A DNA stretch of 64,000 nt, taken from positions 41,641 to 105,640 of the forward strand of contig DDTF01000066.1 of NCBI GenBank assembly GCA_002345965.1, read 5' to 3'. The position numbers and the translations under genes were made by a program. The DNA is from Flammeovirgaceae bacterium UBA2371. GTDB taxonomy: Bacteria > Bacteroidota > Bacteroidia > Cytophagales > Cyclobacteriaceae. Below, piece by piece: positions 17,132 through 25,861 of this stretch (its first letter is position 1; each line of letters opens with the position of its first letter). Under the pieces are notes generated by a model that ran no database searches, had not been told where the DNA came from, and worked only from the letters and a program-made list of their open reading frames with translations.

Positions 17132-17359
17132 TTACATGATTTTGGCAGTAGAGCGTACCCAGTCTCTAATTTGTGATTTAGTTTTGCCTGATTTGATTTG
17201 AAGTCTTCCTATTAATTCATTTTCGCCTCTTGACATAAATTGCAAGTCGCTGTTGGTTACATTAGGAAACTCCTTTTTAATTTTTCCACTTAGATTGTTC
17301 CAATTGGCACCAAGTTTTAAATCTAATTGCTTTTTGTTTTTCTTTTCTTCACTGTTCAT
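17132..17359 (-). CDS. CsbD-like small stress protein
   Basis: A 75-residue protein with the CsbD-family pattern: GANWNNLSGKIKKEF, then a central loop with TNSDLQFM, then ENELIGRLQIKSGKTKSQ. CsbD proteins are strongly induced by general stress in many bacteria but have no known biochemical activity. The 21 bp immediately before the ATG (TAATTTAAAATTTATGATGAG) closely resemble those before the next gene, a YtxH protein, and before the distant osmC gene, which suggests shared control. Confidence 0.82.
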   Translation of the reverse strand: MNSEEKKNKKQLDLKLGANWNNLSGKIKKEFPNVTNSDLQFMSRGENELIGRLQIKSGKTKSQIRDWVRSTAKIM

Positions 17360-17380
17360 CTCATCATAAATTTTAAATTA
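17360..17380 (-). promoter_or_regulatory. AT-rich leader motif, copy 1 (CsbD-like gene)
   Basis: The minus strand reads TAATTTAAAATTTAT, beginning 21 nt before the start codon. The same TAATTTAAA core occurs at the same distance before two other stress-type genes (17679-17699 and 52636-52655). It could be a promoter element or a translation enhancer. Confidence 0.35.
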
Positions 17381-17411
17381 GAAATAAATTTAGGGTTGAT
17401 ACCAGCTTATA

Positions 17412-17678
17412 TTACTGAACGCTGATCGACTCTGAGAGGTGGTCTAAAGATGACTTTCCTCTTTTGGTGTAATTATCCAATTTTTCGTTGTAAGTTTTTT
17501 TAGCTGAGTAGAGCGATTCATTGGCTTTTTCTATTAGTTCGTTAGCCAGTCGCTTAGACTCTTCCTTGATTTTTTTGCGTGTTTTTTCTCCGCTTCTGGG
17601 TGCTAAGATTAAACCTGTTGCAGCTCCTACCGCTGCGCCTAATAAAAATCCGCTAAGTACTTTTGCCTTGGTATTCAT
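17412..17678 (-). CDS. YtxH domain protein
   Basis: An 88-residue protein. Residues 8-28 form one glycine- and alanine-rich membrane helix (FLLGAAVGAATGLILAP), followed by the YtxH signature PRSGEKTRKKI and a charged, helical C-terminal half. YtxH-type proteins are general stress proteins with unknown biochemistry, often beside CsbD as here. A longer and more basic YtxH protein is encoded at 51207-51497. Confidence 0.85.
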   Translation of the reverse strand: MNTKAKVLSGFLLGAAVGAATGLILAPRSGEKTRKKIKEESKRLANELIEKANESLYSAKKTYNEKLDNYTKRGKSSLDHLSESISVQ

Positions 17679-17699
17679 TGTATAATAAAATTTAAATTA
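17679..17699 (-). promoter_or_regulatory. AT-rich leader motif, copy 2 (YtxH gene)
   Basis: The minus strand reads TAATTTAAATTTTATTATAC, beginning 21 nt before the start codon, and matches the leader of the CsbD-like gene over most of its length. Confidence 0.35.
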
Positions 17700-17895
17700 A
17701 ATATTCCTGATATTTTCAGGACGATCTCGATGAGTGACAGAGATTTGAAACAATATTCTGATCGAGAATACGATCATATATTTTCTGCACTCTATAATTA
17801 CAACGCCATAATGCGAGGAATAGTTTCAAAACGTACGATAAAAATTTAATTACTGGTAGAATTTCCCGCTTACCACGTTGGGCTATGGAATCATT

Positions 17896-18207
17896 TCAGT
17901 CCAAATCCTGAAACAATTCTTTTAGTTCCGCTGCTGCCTTATGTTCATTTTGTTGCCTTGCTATCTTGATGCCCTGTTCTAAAATTATTTTAGCCTCCTC
18001 CAATCTGTTTTGTTCAAGCAACAAGATGCCAGCTTGATAATAGGAAGGTACATAGTCGGGTTGCTCTTTCACCAAGTCGAGGAGCAAAGAGATTGCACGA
18101 TTGGGCTCTCCCTGGCATAGTTCGAGTGCAAGGGCATAGCGACTAAAGGGGTCTGCAGGATCCTCTGCAATATATTTTTCTAATAATTTTATCCGTTCAA
18201 AGTTCAT
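17896..18207 (-). CDS. Small tetratricopeptide-repeat protein
   Basis: A 103-residue soluble protein made of about two and a half TPR units (for example DPFSRYALALELCQGEPNRA, YVPSYYQAGILLLEQNRLEE and a final AxxELKELF helix). It probably mediates protein-protein contacts. No partner is evident. It is transcribed divergently from etfB across a 105-bp gap. Confidence 0.82.
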   Translation of the reverse strand: MNFERIKLLEKYIAEDPADPFSRYALALELCQGEPNRAISLLLDLVKEQPDYVPSYYQAGILLLEQNRLEEAKIILEQGIKIARQQNEHKAAAELKELFQDLD

Positions 18208-18312
18208 TTAGTTTTTAGGGGCGGATTCCGATTTTAGCATTTTATGCGTTATCTTGAGCGCAATTTAACAGGATTTGTTTAACGTTTTGATAATCATTTT
18301 GTTGGTAATAGT

Positions 18313-19044
18313 ATGAAGATTCTAGTTTGCATCAGCCATGTGCCAGATACCACTTCCAAAATCAATTTTGTTGAGAATAACACAAAATTTGATACGGCAG
18401 GTGTCCAGTTTATTATAGGTCCTTATGATGACTATGCGCTTGCAAGAGCCATTGAGTTAAAGGAGACATTAAGTGCGACCGTTACTGTTTTAAATGTTGG
18501 GCTTGCTGAAACGGAGCCAACCATTCGAAAGGCGCTTGCCATCGGGGCCGATGATGCCATTCGCGTAAATGCAGTACCCACTGACTCTTTCTTTGTTGCC
18601 ACTCAAATTGCTGAACACGCCAAGGGATATGATTTGATTTTGATGGGTCGCGAGTCGATTGATTATAATAGTGGAGTGGTGCACAGCATGGTAGGGGAGT
18701 TACTGGGTTTACCTTCTGTTTCACCTGTTATGAAACTTGATTTGGAGGGAACCACTGTAAAAATGCAACGAGAGATCGAGGGAGGTAAGGAATCTTTGGA
18801 GGCCACACTGCCTTTAATTGCAGGCTGTCAGGAGCCAATAGCAGAATGGAAAATTCCGAATATGAGAGGTATTATGTCTGCAAGAACAAAACCATTAACA
18901 GTGGTTGACCCCAAGGCCGTAGATGCCCCCGTAAATTTTCAGAAATATGAATTGCCTCCACCTAAGGGAGCGGTTAAGATGATCAGCGAAGACAATGTGG
19001 CTGAGCTGGTGACCCTTCTAAAGAATGAAGCAAAAGTTTTATAA
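18313..19044 (+). CDS. etfB: Electron transfer flavoprotein, beta subunit
   Basis: This is the AMP-binding subunit of ETF, which takes electrons from acyl-CoA and other flavin dehydrogenases and passes them to the quinone pool. The 243 residues match group I ETF-beta: MKILVCISHVPDTTSKI at the start, the NxxDxxAxxxAxxLKE-like YDDYALARAIELKE, the LLMGRESID-type LILMGRESIDYNSG and PLIAGCQEPIAEWKIPNM. The etfA gene begins 21 bp downstream, so they form an operon. Confidence 0.97.
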   Translation: MKILVCISHVPDTTSKINFVENNTKFDTAGVQFIIGPYDDYALARAIELKETLSATVTVLNVGLAETEPTIRKALAIGADDAIRVNAVPTDSFFVATQIAEHAKGYDLILMGRESIDYNSGVVHSMVGELLGLPSVSPVMKLDLEGTTVKMQREIEGGKESLEATLPLIAGCQEPIAEWKIPNMRGIMSARTKPLTVVDPKAVDAPVNFQKYELPPPKGAVKMISEDNVAELVTLLKNEAKVL

Positions 19045-19065
19045 AATAATTTGATTGATAAGATT

Positions 19066-20019
19066 ATGGCGATATTAGTATTTGTTGAAAGCGCAGACGG
19101 AAAAATCAAAAAAACCTCTTTGGAGGCAGTGGCTTATGCGCATGCCATGGGAGATAAAGTGACGGCTATTGCACTGGGTACCATAGACAAAGCCGAGTTG
19201 ACGGCTGTCGGAAAGTATGGAGCTTCGAAAGTACTGACGGTATCAGATGAAAGATTGAATCAGGGAGTAATCCGAGCATATGCGGCTGTATTGGCTCAAG
19301 CGATACAAGCGGAAAGTGCCGACACATTGGTGCTGGCTAATTCTTCTCTTGGAACACCAGTAGCTGCAAGTGTTGCAGTGAAAATAGGAGCCAGTCTTGC
19401 TTCGAATGTGGTTGGTCTTCCGGATACTTCTTCCGGCTTTGTAGTGAAACAGAGTATATACACCGGAAAGGCATTTGCCATGGTGGAAATGAAAAACCAA
19501 AAGAAGGTGATTGGAATCAAGAAAAATGCAGTTGAACTCAAGGAAGTTGGTGGTGATGCGACTGTGAGTGATTTTACTGCCAACCTTACCGATGCTGATT
19601 TTGGAACGAAGATTACTGCTACTGAAAAAGCAACCGGGGACATCCTATTACCTGAGGCAGAGATTGTTGTATCGGGAGGAAGAGGGATGAAAGGACCAGA
19701 ACACTGGGGCATATTAGAGGATTTAGCCAAGACATTGGGTGCTGCAACAGGATGCAGCAAGCCTGTATCGGACATTGGATGGCGTCCCCATCACGAGCAC
19801 GTAGGGCAAACAGGCGTGAAGGTTGCGCCACAGCTTTATATTGCGGTAGGCATTTCAGGAGCTATTCAGCACCTGGCAGGTGTTAACTCATCCAAATACA
19901 TCGTAGTAATTAACAAGGATCCAGAGGCACCTTTCTTTAAGGCTGCTGATTATGGTATAGTTGGAGATGCCTTTACCGTAGTTCCCAAGCTTACAGATGC
20001 AATAAAGGCTTCGAAGTGA
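19066..20019 (+). CDS. etfA: Electron transfer flavoprotein, alpha subunit
   Basis: This is the FAD-binding partner of EtfB. The C-terminal half shows the FAD site in full: VSGGRGMKGPEHW, GCSKPVSDIGWRPHHEHVG, QTGVKVAPQLYIAVGISGA, IQHLAGVNSSKYIVVINKD and FKAADYGIVGD. I chose the ATG at 19066 (MAILVFVESADG) because the frame upstream opens only with TTG and the family starts at this position. That gives 317 residues, normal for EtfA. Confidence 0.97.
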   Translation: MAILVFVESADGKIKKTSLEAVAYAHAMGDKVTAIALGTIDKAELTAVGKYGASKVLTVSDERLNQGVIRAYAAVLAQAIQAESADTLVLANSSLGTPVAASVAVKIGASLASNVVGLPDTSSGFVVKQSIYTGKAFAMVEMKNQKKVIGIKKNAVELKEVGGDATVSDFTANLTDADFGTKITATEKATGDILLPEAEIVVSGGRGMKGPEHWGILEDLAKTLGAATGCSKPVSDIGWRPHHEHVGQTGVKVAPQLYIAVGISGAIQHLAGVNSSKYIVVINKDPEAPFFKAADYGIVGDAFTVVPKLTDAIKASK

Positions 20020-20097
20020 CATTAATACCAACTTAATTTTTTTAAAGTTGATGGGTTTATCAATATTTATTTAATTTCGGATCTAGAGCGCGGTGTT

Positions 20098-20697
20098 TTG
20101 AAGAAAATTAAACTGGAAATATTAGGTCTTTCCTCGAGTCAATCACAAACGGGATCCTTTGCATTAGTGCTGGGGGAAATTGAGGGGAACAGAAGATTGC
20201 CAATCATCATTGGTATGTTTGAAGCGCAGGCTATTGCAATTGAAATTGAGAAGATCATTCCCAATCGCCCGATGACGCATGACTTGTTCAAATCCTTTGC
20301 CAATAGTTTTAATTTTCATGTGGAGGAAATTATAATTTCTGACCTGAAGGAAGGTGTGTTCTTTGCCAAGATTGTATGCACAGACGGACTTAAGAAGCAT
20401 GAAATTGATGCCAGACCTTCTGACGCAATAGCCATTGGGCTGCGCTTTGATGCCCCCATATTTACTTTTGAAAACATACTTGCGGAAGCGGGTATAGTTT
20501 TAACCGATGAAGAAGACGAGGAAGAGAAAATGGAAACCCGGGAAGAGGCTAAAGTAAAAGTGAAGAAGGAAAAGACCGGAGATGATTTTAAAAACTATTC
20601 CGTTGATAAATTGAATGAGTTGTTGAAGGAAGCCATAGAGAAGGAAGACTATGAGCGTGCAGCCAAAATCAGGGATGAGTTAAGCAAGCGCAATTAG
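20098..20697 (+). CDS. DUF151/bifunctional nuclease-like protein with UVR motif
   Basis: Residues 1-140 are a DUF151 (BFN-type) domain with SGSF-like QTGSFALVLGE, LPIIIGMFEAQAIAIEIE and ARPSDAIAIGLRFDAPIF. After an acidic/basic linker, residues 160-199 form a UvrB/UvrC (UVR) helical motif (LNELLKEAIEKEDYERAAKI). The combination is common in Bacteroidota. Nuclease activity has been reported for plant BFN homologues, but the bacterial role is unsettled. No ATG is available at the conserved N-terminus, so TTG at 20098 is the likely start codon. Confidence 0.88.
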   Translation: MKKIKLEILGLSSSQSQTGSFALVLGEIEGNRRLPIIIGMFEAQAIAIEIEKIIPNRPMTHDLFKSFANSFNFHVEEIIISDLKEGVFFAKIVCTDGLKKHEIDARPSDAIAIGLRFDAPIFTFENILAEAGIVLTDEEDEEEKMETREEAKVKVKKEKTGDDFKNYSVDKLNELLKEAIEKEDYERAAKIRDELSKRN

Positions 20698-20717
20698 CTC
20701 ACCAACCCCTTTCATTC

Positions 20718-22028
20718 ATGGACTACTTACGAGGTCTCGCTGGATTAACTTTCATCGTGACCTTGGCATATCTTTTTTCCAACAATAGAAAAAGTGTTGA
20801 CTGGCGTTTGGTGGGAGTTGGTATTCTTCTCCAATTACTTATTGGTTTAATTATTGGCAAAGTAGAGCTTGCGCAACAGGCGTTTTTATATCTCAGTAGT
20901 AAGTTTGTAACGTTTTTAAGCTTTGCACAAAAAGGGGCTGAGTTTCTTTACGGAGACTTGGCTAAGAACAGTGCCGATGATCCTGAGGCGAAACATAGCC
21001 TGGGATTTCTCTTTGCCTTTCAAGCACTTCCCACGGTTATATTTTTTTCTGCCATTTCTGCCGGCCTTTATTATCTGGGCATTCTTCAGAAAATTGTTTT
21101 TGGTTTTGCATGGTTGATGGCAAAGACCATGCGTTTATCTGGCTCCGAAAGTTTGTCTGCTGCCGCCAATATTTTTATGGGACAAACAGAAGCACCACTT
21201 TTGGTAAAACCATTTATCTCCGCGATGACAAGGTCGGAATTACATTGTCTCATGGTTGGTGGAATGGCCACTATTGCAGGCAGTGTATTGGGGGCTTATG
21301 TGTCATTTCTGGGAGGGGGAGATGCGGGGCAGCAAGCGGTTTTTGCCAGCTACCTGTTAAGTGCCTCTATCATGAATGCACCGGCAGCTATTGTGCTGGC
21401 CAAATTGTTTATGCCAGAAGATGAAAGGGAAAGCATTGATAGGCAGCTTAAAGTCAACAAAGACCTCATTGGGGTAAACTTCATTGATTCGTTAGCTACA
21501 GGTGCTGCTGACGGGCTAAAGTTAGCATTGAATATTGGTGCCATGCTTTTGGCTTTCATTGCTGTTATTTACGCCATCAACTGGATATTGGTAGATGGGA
21601 TTGGTGATGCAACGGGGCTCAATCAGTTTGTGGCAACGTCTACAAATGGTGCATTTGATGGCTTCTCATTGCAGTATATCCTTGGGCAGGTATTTCGGGT
21701 TTTTGCATTTGCCATGGGGGTTGAATGGAGTGAAACACTACAGGTGGGTAGTTTACTAGGGCAAAAGGTGGTAATTAATGAGTTTGTTGCCTATATCGAT
21801 TTGGCAGAAATGAAACGGGCGGGTCTTCTTAGTGAAAAGTCTATTCGAATAGCAACTTATGCACTGTGCGGTTTCGCAAATTTCAGCTCCATTGCTATAC
21901 AAATTGGAGGTATTGGGGGCATGGCACCTAACCGACAAGGAGATATTTCGAGAATGGGATTTCGTGCAATGGTAGCTGCCACTCTGGCTACAATGATGAC
22001 TGCCACCATTGCAGGAGCAATATTCTAA
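20718..22028 (+). CDS. nupC: Concentrative nucleoside transporter (NupC/CNT family)
   Basis: This is an inner-membrane symporter that takes up nucleosides with H+ or Na+. The 436 residues have 8-10 transmembrane helices and the CNT core motifs GQTEAPLLVKPF (substrate-binding hairpin) and ALCGFANFSSIAIQIGGIG (the second conserved loop with the NFSS sodium/nucleoside site). It lies 20 bp downstream of the DUF151 gene and is probably co-transcribed with it. Confidence 0.95.
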   Translation: MDYLRGLAGLTFIVTLAYLFSNNRKSVDWRLVGVGILLQLLIGLIIGKVELAQQAFLYLSSKFVTFLSFAQKGAEFLYGDLAKNSADDPEAKHSLGFLFAFQALPTVIFFSAISAGLYYLGILQKIVFGFAWLMAKTMRLSGSESLSAAANIFMGQTEAPLLVKPFISAMTRSELHCLMVGGMATIAGSVLGAYVSFLGGGDAGQQAVFASYLLSASIMNAPAAIVLAKLFMPEDERESIDRQLKVNKDLIGVNFIDSLATGAADGLKLALNIGAMLLAFIAVIYAINWILVDGIGDATGLNQFVATSTNGAFDGFSLQYILGQVFRVFAFAMGVEWSETLQVGSLLGQKVVINEFVAYIDLAEMKRAGLLSEKSIRIATYALCGFANFSSIAIQIGGIGGMAPNRQGDISRMGFRAMVAATLATMMTATIAGAIF

Positions 22029-22137
22029 TGATTTAGGGAGAAGATGCAGTAATCTATATAGCCATCCATCATATTTTTTTCTAAGACCATTCTAATTTTT
22101 TTGTAACTACGCGGAAATTTTGCCCTATTATTATAAC

Positions 22138-24378
22138 ATGTCGCGTTTCTATCTGCTTTGCTTCTTGATCTTATTCAGTTTCCACCCTGCTTTTTCTAAA
22201 GGGACAGATCCAAGACCAAGTTTTGTGATTTATAAAACGACAGAAAAGATCACACTGGATGGTGTATTGGATGAAGCGGCCTGGGAAAAGGCAGAGTTGA
22301 TGGACAAATTGATGCAACAGTTTCCTTATGATACATCCGTATCTCGATTAAGAACTGAATTTAGACTCACCTATGACGATGAGTTCCTTTATGTTTCCGC
22401 TATTGCTTACGATAATAATCCAGGTGAATATGTAATATCATCATTGCGAAGAGATTTCCGAGGACCAGGATTAGATGGACTTGCTATTATTGTGGATCCA
22501 TTTCAGGATTTAACAAATGGTTTCTTTTTTGGTTTGAGTCCGGCAGGCGTACAGCGTGAAGGACTTATTTCAAACGGTTATTTACGAGGTGATGACCTTG
22601 ATCTTTCATGGGACAACAAGTGGTATGGTGAGGCAAAAATAGAACAAGGACGCTGGACAGCGGAGATAGCAATTCCATTTAAAACATTGAGATTCAAATC
22701 AGGAGCAAAAAAATGGAATGTAAAATTATATAGGCAGGACAGTAAGGAGAATGAAAGAGCTGTATGGCCTTGGACCCCTCGAAATTTTGAATTGGGCAAC
22801 CTAAACTACGCAGGTGAGATGATATGGGATGTTCCTCCCGTTTCACCAAAAGCCAATATTTCGCTGATTCCATATATAGCCACGAAAGGAAGTAAGGATT
22901 TTATCAATGAAACACCTACCTCCAGGGATTTTCAAGTGGGAGGTGATGCTAAAATAGCGGTTACTTCATCACTCAACCTTGACCTTACCATTAATCCAGA
23001 TTTTTCGCAGGTTGAGGTGGATCAGCAGGTAACCAATCTGGATCGATTCGAAATATTTTTTCCGGAAAGAAGGCAGTTTTTTTTGGAGAATGCAGATTTG
23101 TTTTCGTCTTATGGTCACCCTTTTGGAAGACCGTTTTTTACCAGACGCATTGGTGTGGCAAGAGACCCTAATACTGGATCCAACGTACAAAACAGAATTA
23201 ATTTTGGCGCCCGCTTAAGTGGTAACTTAAACAAGTTTTATCGGGTAGGGTTTTTACATATGCAAACCGAAGCGGTTTCAGAAATCAATGTGCCAAAGTA
23301 TGATTACACAGTAGCAACGGCCCAAAGAAGAATTGGATCCAATTCCAACATAAGAGCGATTTTTGTAAATCGTCAAAGATTCTCAACAGACTCATCTGAT
23401 TTTAGATTTGAAGGGTACGATTACAATAGAGTTTTAGGACTTGATTATAACTATAGTTTTTTAAATAATAAGTTAACCGGGACTACCTTTTACCACAGAC
23501 AATTTACTCCCACCAAGGTGGATGCTCCATTTTCATATGGTTCTTCTATCGTGTACAATTCGAGGCAACTAAGTTTGAGTTGGTGGCAACAGATCTTTGG
23601 GTCAGGTTATGCTCCAGCTGTTGGCTATTTGCCGCGAACAGGGTATAAGCGGTTTTCACCTTCTGGTGAACTTCGATTGTTCCCCAATTCAAACCTAATT
23701 ATCAACCATGGACCAACATTTGACCTCGCCTATATATGGGATGACGTTTATGGTTATACAGATAACGAGCAAACAGTGGGGTACTCAGTTAATTTTCAGA
23801 ATAACGCCACATTGAGCGCCAATCTCAAAAAAACGTATGTCTATTTATTCAACGAGTTTGATCCTACACGATCACCCTCGGAGGACATGGCGGTGCCTTT
23901 GCCGGACTCCACCAACTACCGTTACTCCAATGCTCAGCTAAGTTTCAGGTCCGATCCAAGAAAATTATTTAATTATGAAATAAATTTAGCTTCTGGAAAT
24001 TATTTTAACGGAACTCGAACAGGCATACAAGGAAAGATCAACTATAGGATACAACCCTATGGTGTATTTTCGTTGGATATGAATTATAATAAAATTGAAT
24101 TACCATCCCCTTACCAATCTGCCGATATATATCTAGTAAGTCCCAGGGTTGATCTTACCTTATCCAGAACAGTATTTTTTACAACTTTCTTTCAGTACAA
24201 TAGTCAATTCAACAACGTCAATATCAATTCAAGATTTCAATGGCGATTTAAACCAGTATCAGATTTGTTTATTGTTTATACTGACAATTATTATTACGCA
24301 TTTGATACACCTCAACAGAATTTCAATCCAAAGTCTAGATCTATTGTTATAAAGCTTACTTATTGGCTAAACATGTAA
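22138..24378 (+). CDS. DUF5916 protein with CBM9-like domain, secreted/outer membrane
   Basis: A signal peptide (MSRFYLLCFLILFSF..AFS-K) is followed by a family 9 carbohydrate-binding-like sandwich at residues about 30-215 (KITLDGVLDEAAWEKAE, FRLTYDDEFLYVSAIAYD) and a long DUF5916 region with FSQVEVDQQVTNLDRFE and FFPERRQFFLENADLF. The C-terminal 350 residues are aromatic, strand-rich and end in KLTYWLNM, which looks like an outer-membrane barrel. Families of this shape are widespread in Bacteroidota and of unknown function. The ATG at 22138 is preferred over an upstream TTG because it opens the signal peptide. Confidence 0.88.
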   Translation: MSRFYLLCFLILFSFHPAFSKGTDPRPSFVIYKTTEKITLDGVLDEAAWEKAELMDKLMQQFPYDTSVSRLRTEFRLTYDDEFLYVSAIAYDNNPGEYVISSLRRDFRGPGLDGLAIIVDPFQDLTNGFFFGLSPAGVQREGLISNGYLRGDDLDLSWDNKWYGEAKIEQGRWTAEIAIPFKTLRFKSGAKKWNVKLYRQDSKENERAVWPWTPRNFELGNLNYAGEMIWDVPPVSPKANISLIPYIATKGSKDFINETPTSRDFQVGGDAKIAVTSSLNLDLTINPDFSQVEVDQQVTNLDRFEIFFPERRQFFLENADLFSSYGHPFGRPFFTRRIGVARDPNTGSNVQNRINFGARLSGNLNKFYRVGFLHMQTEAVSEINVPKYDYTVATAQRRIGSNSNIRAIFVNRQRFSTDSSDFRFEGYDYNRVLGLDYNYSFLNNKLTGTTFYHRQFTPTKVDAPFSYGSSIVYNSRQLSLSWWQQIFGSGYAPAVGYLPRTGYKRFSPSGELRLFPNSNLIINHGPTFDLAYIWDDVYGYTDNEQTVGYSVNFQNNATLSANLKKTYVYLFNEFDPTRSPSEDMAVPLPDSTNYRYSNAQLSFRSDPRKLFNYEINLASGNYFNGTRTGIQGKINYRIQPYGVFSLDMNYNKIELPSPYQSADIYLVSPRVDLTLSRTVFFTTFFQYNSQFNNVNINSRFQWRFKPVSDLFIVYTDNYYYAFDTPQQNFNPKSRSIVIKLTYWLNM

Positions 24379-24380
24379 GT

Positions 24381-25109
24381 ATGACCACGCCCAGAAAAAT
24401 TCATGATGATCGTTTTTTCTTAGAAGGACCTGCTCGAAGGGATATAGAATTTTTGTATGTCTTTCGGGTGGCTGCCCAATTCATCAGGGGTTTTAGAAAA
24501 CTACATTTTGTGGGTCCATGTGTTACGGTATTTGGGTCAGCAAGATTCGGAGAGGATCACATCTACTACAGAAAGGGAATGGAAATGGGGGCGGCACTTT
24601 CTAAAATGGGTTTTACAATAATGACTGGAGGGGGGCCTGGAATTATGGAGGCAGCGCCAAGAGGGGCGAAGTCAGTAGGAGGGAAAACAATTGGATGTAA
24701 TATCATATTGCCAGAGGAGCAAGCCTCAAATCCCTACCTGGATGTGGTAGTTACCTTCCGCCACTTTTTCGTAAGGAAAGTTTTGCTAGTGAAATACTCT
24801 TATGCATTTGTAGTGATGCCAGGTGGAGCGGGTACGATGGATGAACTTTTTGAAACCATGACACTTATTCAAACCGGAAAAATTAAAGAGTTTCCGATTG
24901 TGGTGTTTGGAACAGATTACTGGCACGAGCTCCGTGACATGTTGGTTGTTATGGCCAGAGAAAAGACTATTTCGGAAGGTGATTTAGACCTTATTCTATT
25001 TACCGATTCTGTGGATGAGGCTGCCAGTCACATTGAAAAGATAACAAGGCAAAAATTTGGCCTTGTGCGCAAACCGTTGAAGCCATCATGGATATTTGGG
25101 GAGCGTTAG
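24381..25109 (+). CDS. LOG family protein (nucleotide phosphoribohydrolase-like)
   Basis: A Rossmann-fold protein of the LOG/TIGR00730 family. Related enzymes hydrolyse nucleoside 5'-monophosphates to base and ribose 5-phosphate. The two diagnostic motifs are present: TGGGPGIMEAAPRGA near residues 84-98 and MPGGAGTMDELFE near 149-161. I set the start at ATG 24381, 2 bp past the stop of the DUF5916 gene, rather than at a TTG inside that gene. It belongs to the larger SLOG clan, as does part of the protein encoded at 53994-55691. Confidence 0.92.
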   Translation: MTTPRKIHDDRFFLEGPARRDIEFLYVFRVAAQFIRGFRKLHFVGPCVTVFGSARFGEDHIYYRKGMEMGAALSKMGFTIMTGGGPGIMEAAPRGAKSVGGKTIGCNIILPEEQASNPYLDVVVTFRHFFVRKVLLVKYSYAFVVMPGGAGTMDELFETMTLIQTGKIKEFPIVVFGTDYWHELRDMLVVMAREKTISEGDLDLILFTDSVDEAASHIEKITRQKFGLVRKPLKPSWIFGER

Positions 25110-25507
25110 CCGCCAACAACTTTTCGTAATTGATCCACCAGGCTATCCCAGAGGTCCCTCAGTTCATCGAGGTCATCAAAATCTGAATAGTCGCTGACCT
25201 TTAAAAAGGTAGTTTGAGTTAGTTCGTTGAGTTCAATTCTTAGCTCGAAATAAGACCTGTCTTTTTCATCTTCTTCGGTTTCTGGAAGAAACTCAAATTT
25301 GGTAAAATGATTGGTACGATGAGATGCGACCACAGCCTTGTGTTGCTCATTGTCCCACTCAAAGGTATACACCTTTTCGGGGTTAATATTCACATCATCT
25401 GCAAACCATTCGGCCAGGCCGCTCGCTGTACTAATGTACGGATACAACATTTTTGCAGATGCATGTATTTCGTAGTCCTCCGTAAAAAGATTTTTGGCCA
25501 TTACCAT
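25106..25507 (-). CDS. START-like (SRPBCC fold) domain protein
   Basis: A 133-residue single-domain protein with the helix-grip pattern of the Bet v1/AHSA1 superfamily: YPYISTASGLAEWFADDV, a central acidic sheet (FEFLPETEEDEKDRSYFELR) and a C-terminal helix (LWDSLVDQLRKVVGG). Orthologues are found across Bacteroidota as short START-like proteins of unknown function. Two in-frame ATGs (25507, 25501) are possible starts. It overlaps the convergent LOG gene by 4 bp. Confidence 0.88.
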   Translation of the reverse strand: MVMAKNLFTEDYEIHASAKMLYPYISTASGLAEWFADDVNINPEKVYTFEWDNEQHKAVVASHRTNHFTKFEFLPETEEDEKDRSYFELRIELNELTQTTFLKVSDYSDFDDLDELRDLWDSLVDQLRKVVGG

Positions 25508-25586
25508 TGATTTATTTTTAAGTTATGCCATTTTTCAATGATCGACAAATTAAAAAAAAATGGATAGTGAAAATCTCAAAAGTTTG

Positions 25587-25594
25587 TAAGTTTG
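25587..25594 (+). promoter_or_regulatory. Candidate -7 element for the tRNA-Met unit
   Basis: TAAGTTTG matches TAnnTTTG. It lies upstream of both the decayed and the intact tRNA-Met, and no better promoter is seen between them, so the decayed copy is probably still transcribed. Confidence 0.4.
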
Positions 25595-25644
25595 CGCTCC
25601 CAATAAGGGGTAGTCGAATTGGAGTAACAATTGGACACAAAACC

Positions 25645-25735
25645 GTGGTAGCCGGGTGGTTACCTGCCTACGGAAGGCAGCAAGCGCAGGATTCATATCC
25701 GCCAGTTGGTGGACGGGAGTTCAACGGAATTGGGA
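25645..25735 (+). pseudogene. Decayed tRNA-Met copy carrying two small palindromes
   Basis: The segment repeats pieces of the intact tRNA 115 bp downstream in order: GGTAGC, TGGTTA, AGCGCAGGATTCATA (anticodon arm, identical) and CGGGAGTTCAAC (T-arm, identical). Between the D-loop and the anticodon arm sits a hairpin CTGCCT-ACGGA-AGGCAG (25664-25680). The variable-loop side of the anticodon arm is replaced by TCCGCCA-GT-TGGTGGA (25698-25713). Both acceptor strands are lost, so it cannot be a working tRNA. Confidence 0.7.
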
Positions 25736-25759
25736 AGTTTTTATGTATTGTAATAAAAT

Positions 25760-25833
25760 GGCGCGGTAGCTCAGGCGGTTAGAGCGCAGGATTCATAACC
25801 CTGAGGTCGGGAGTTCAACTCTCCCCCGCGCTA
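25760..25833 (+). tRNA. tRNA-Met (CAT anticodon)
   Basis: This is a full cloverleaf. The acceptor GGCGCGG pairs with CCGCGCT (the first pair is G-U), the D-arm is GCTC/GAGC, the anticodon arm is CAGGA-TTCATAA-CCCTG with CAT at 25794-25796, and the T-arm is GGGAG-TTCAACT-CTCCC. The 3' CCA is not encoded. One A-C mismatch lies next to the anticodon loop. The sequence looks like the elongator methionine tRNA rather than the initiator. tRNA-Ile2 (lysidine) is the alternative for a CAT anticodon. Confidence 0.96.
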
Positions 25834-25836
25834 CAA

Positions 25837-25861
25837 AAGGCTGCCCCGGCAGCCTTTTTTT
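25837..25861 (+). terminator. Terminator after tRNA-Met
   Basis: The hairpin GGCTGCC-CCG-GCAGCC is followed directly by seven T residues. Confidence 0.9.
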
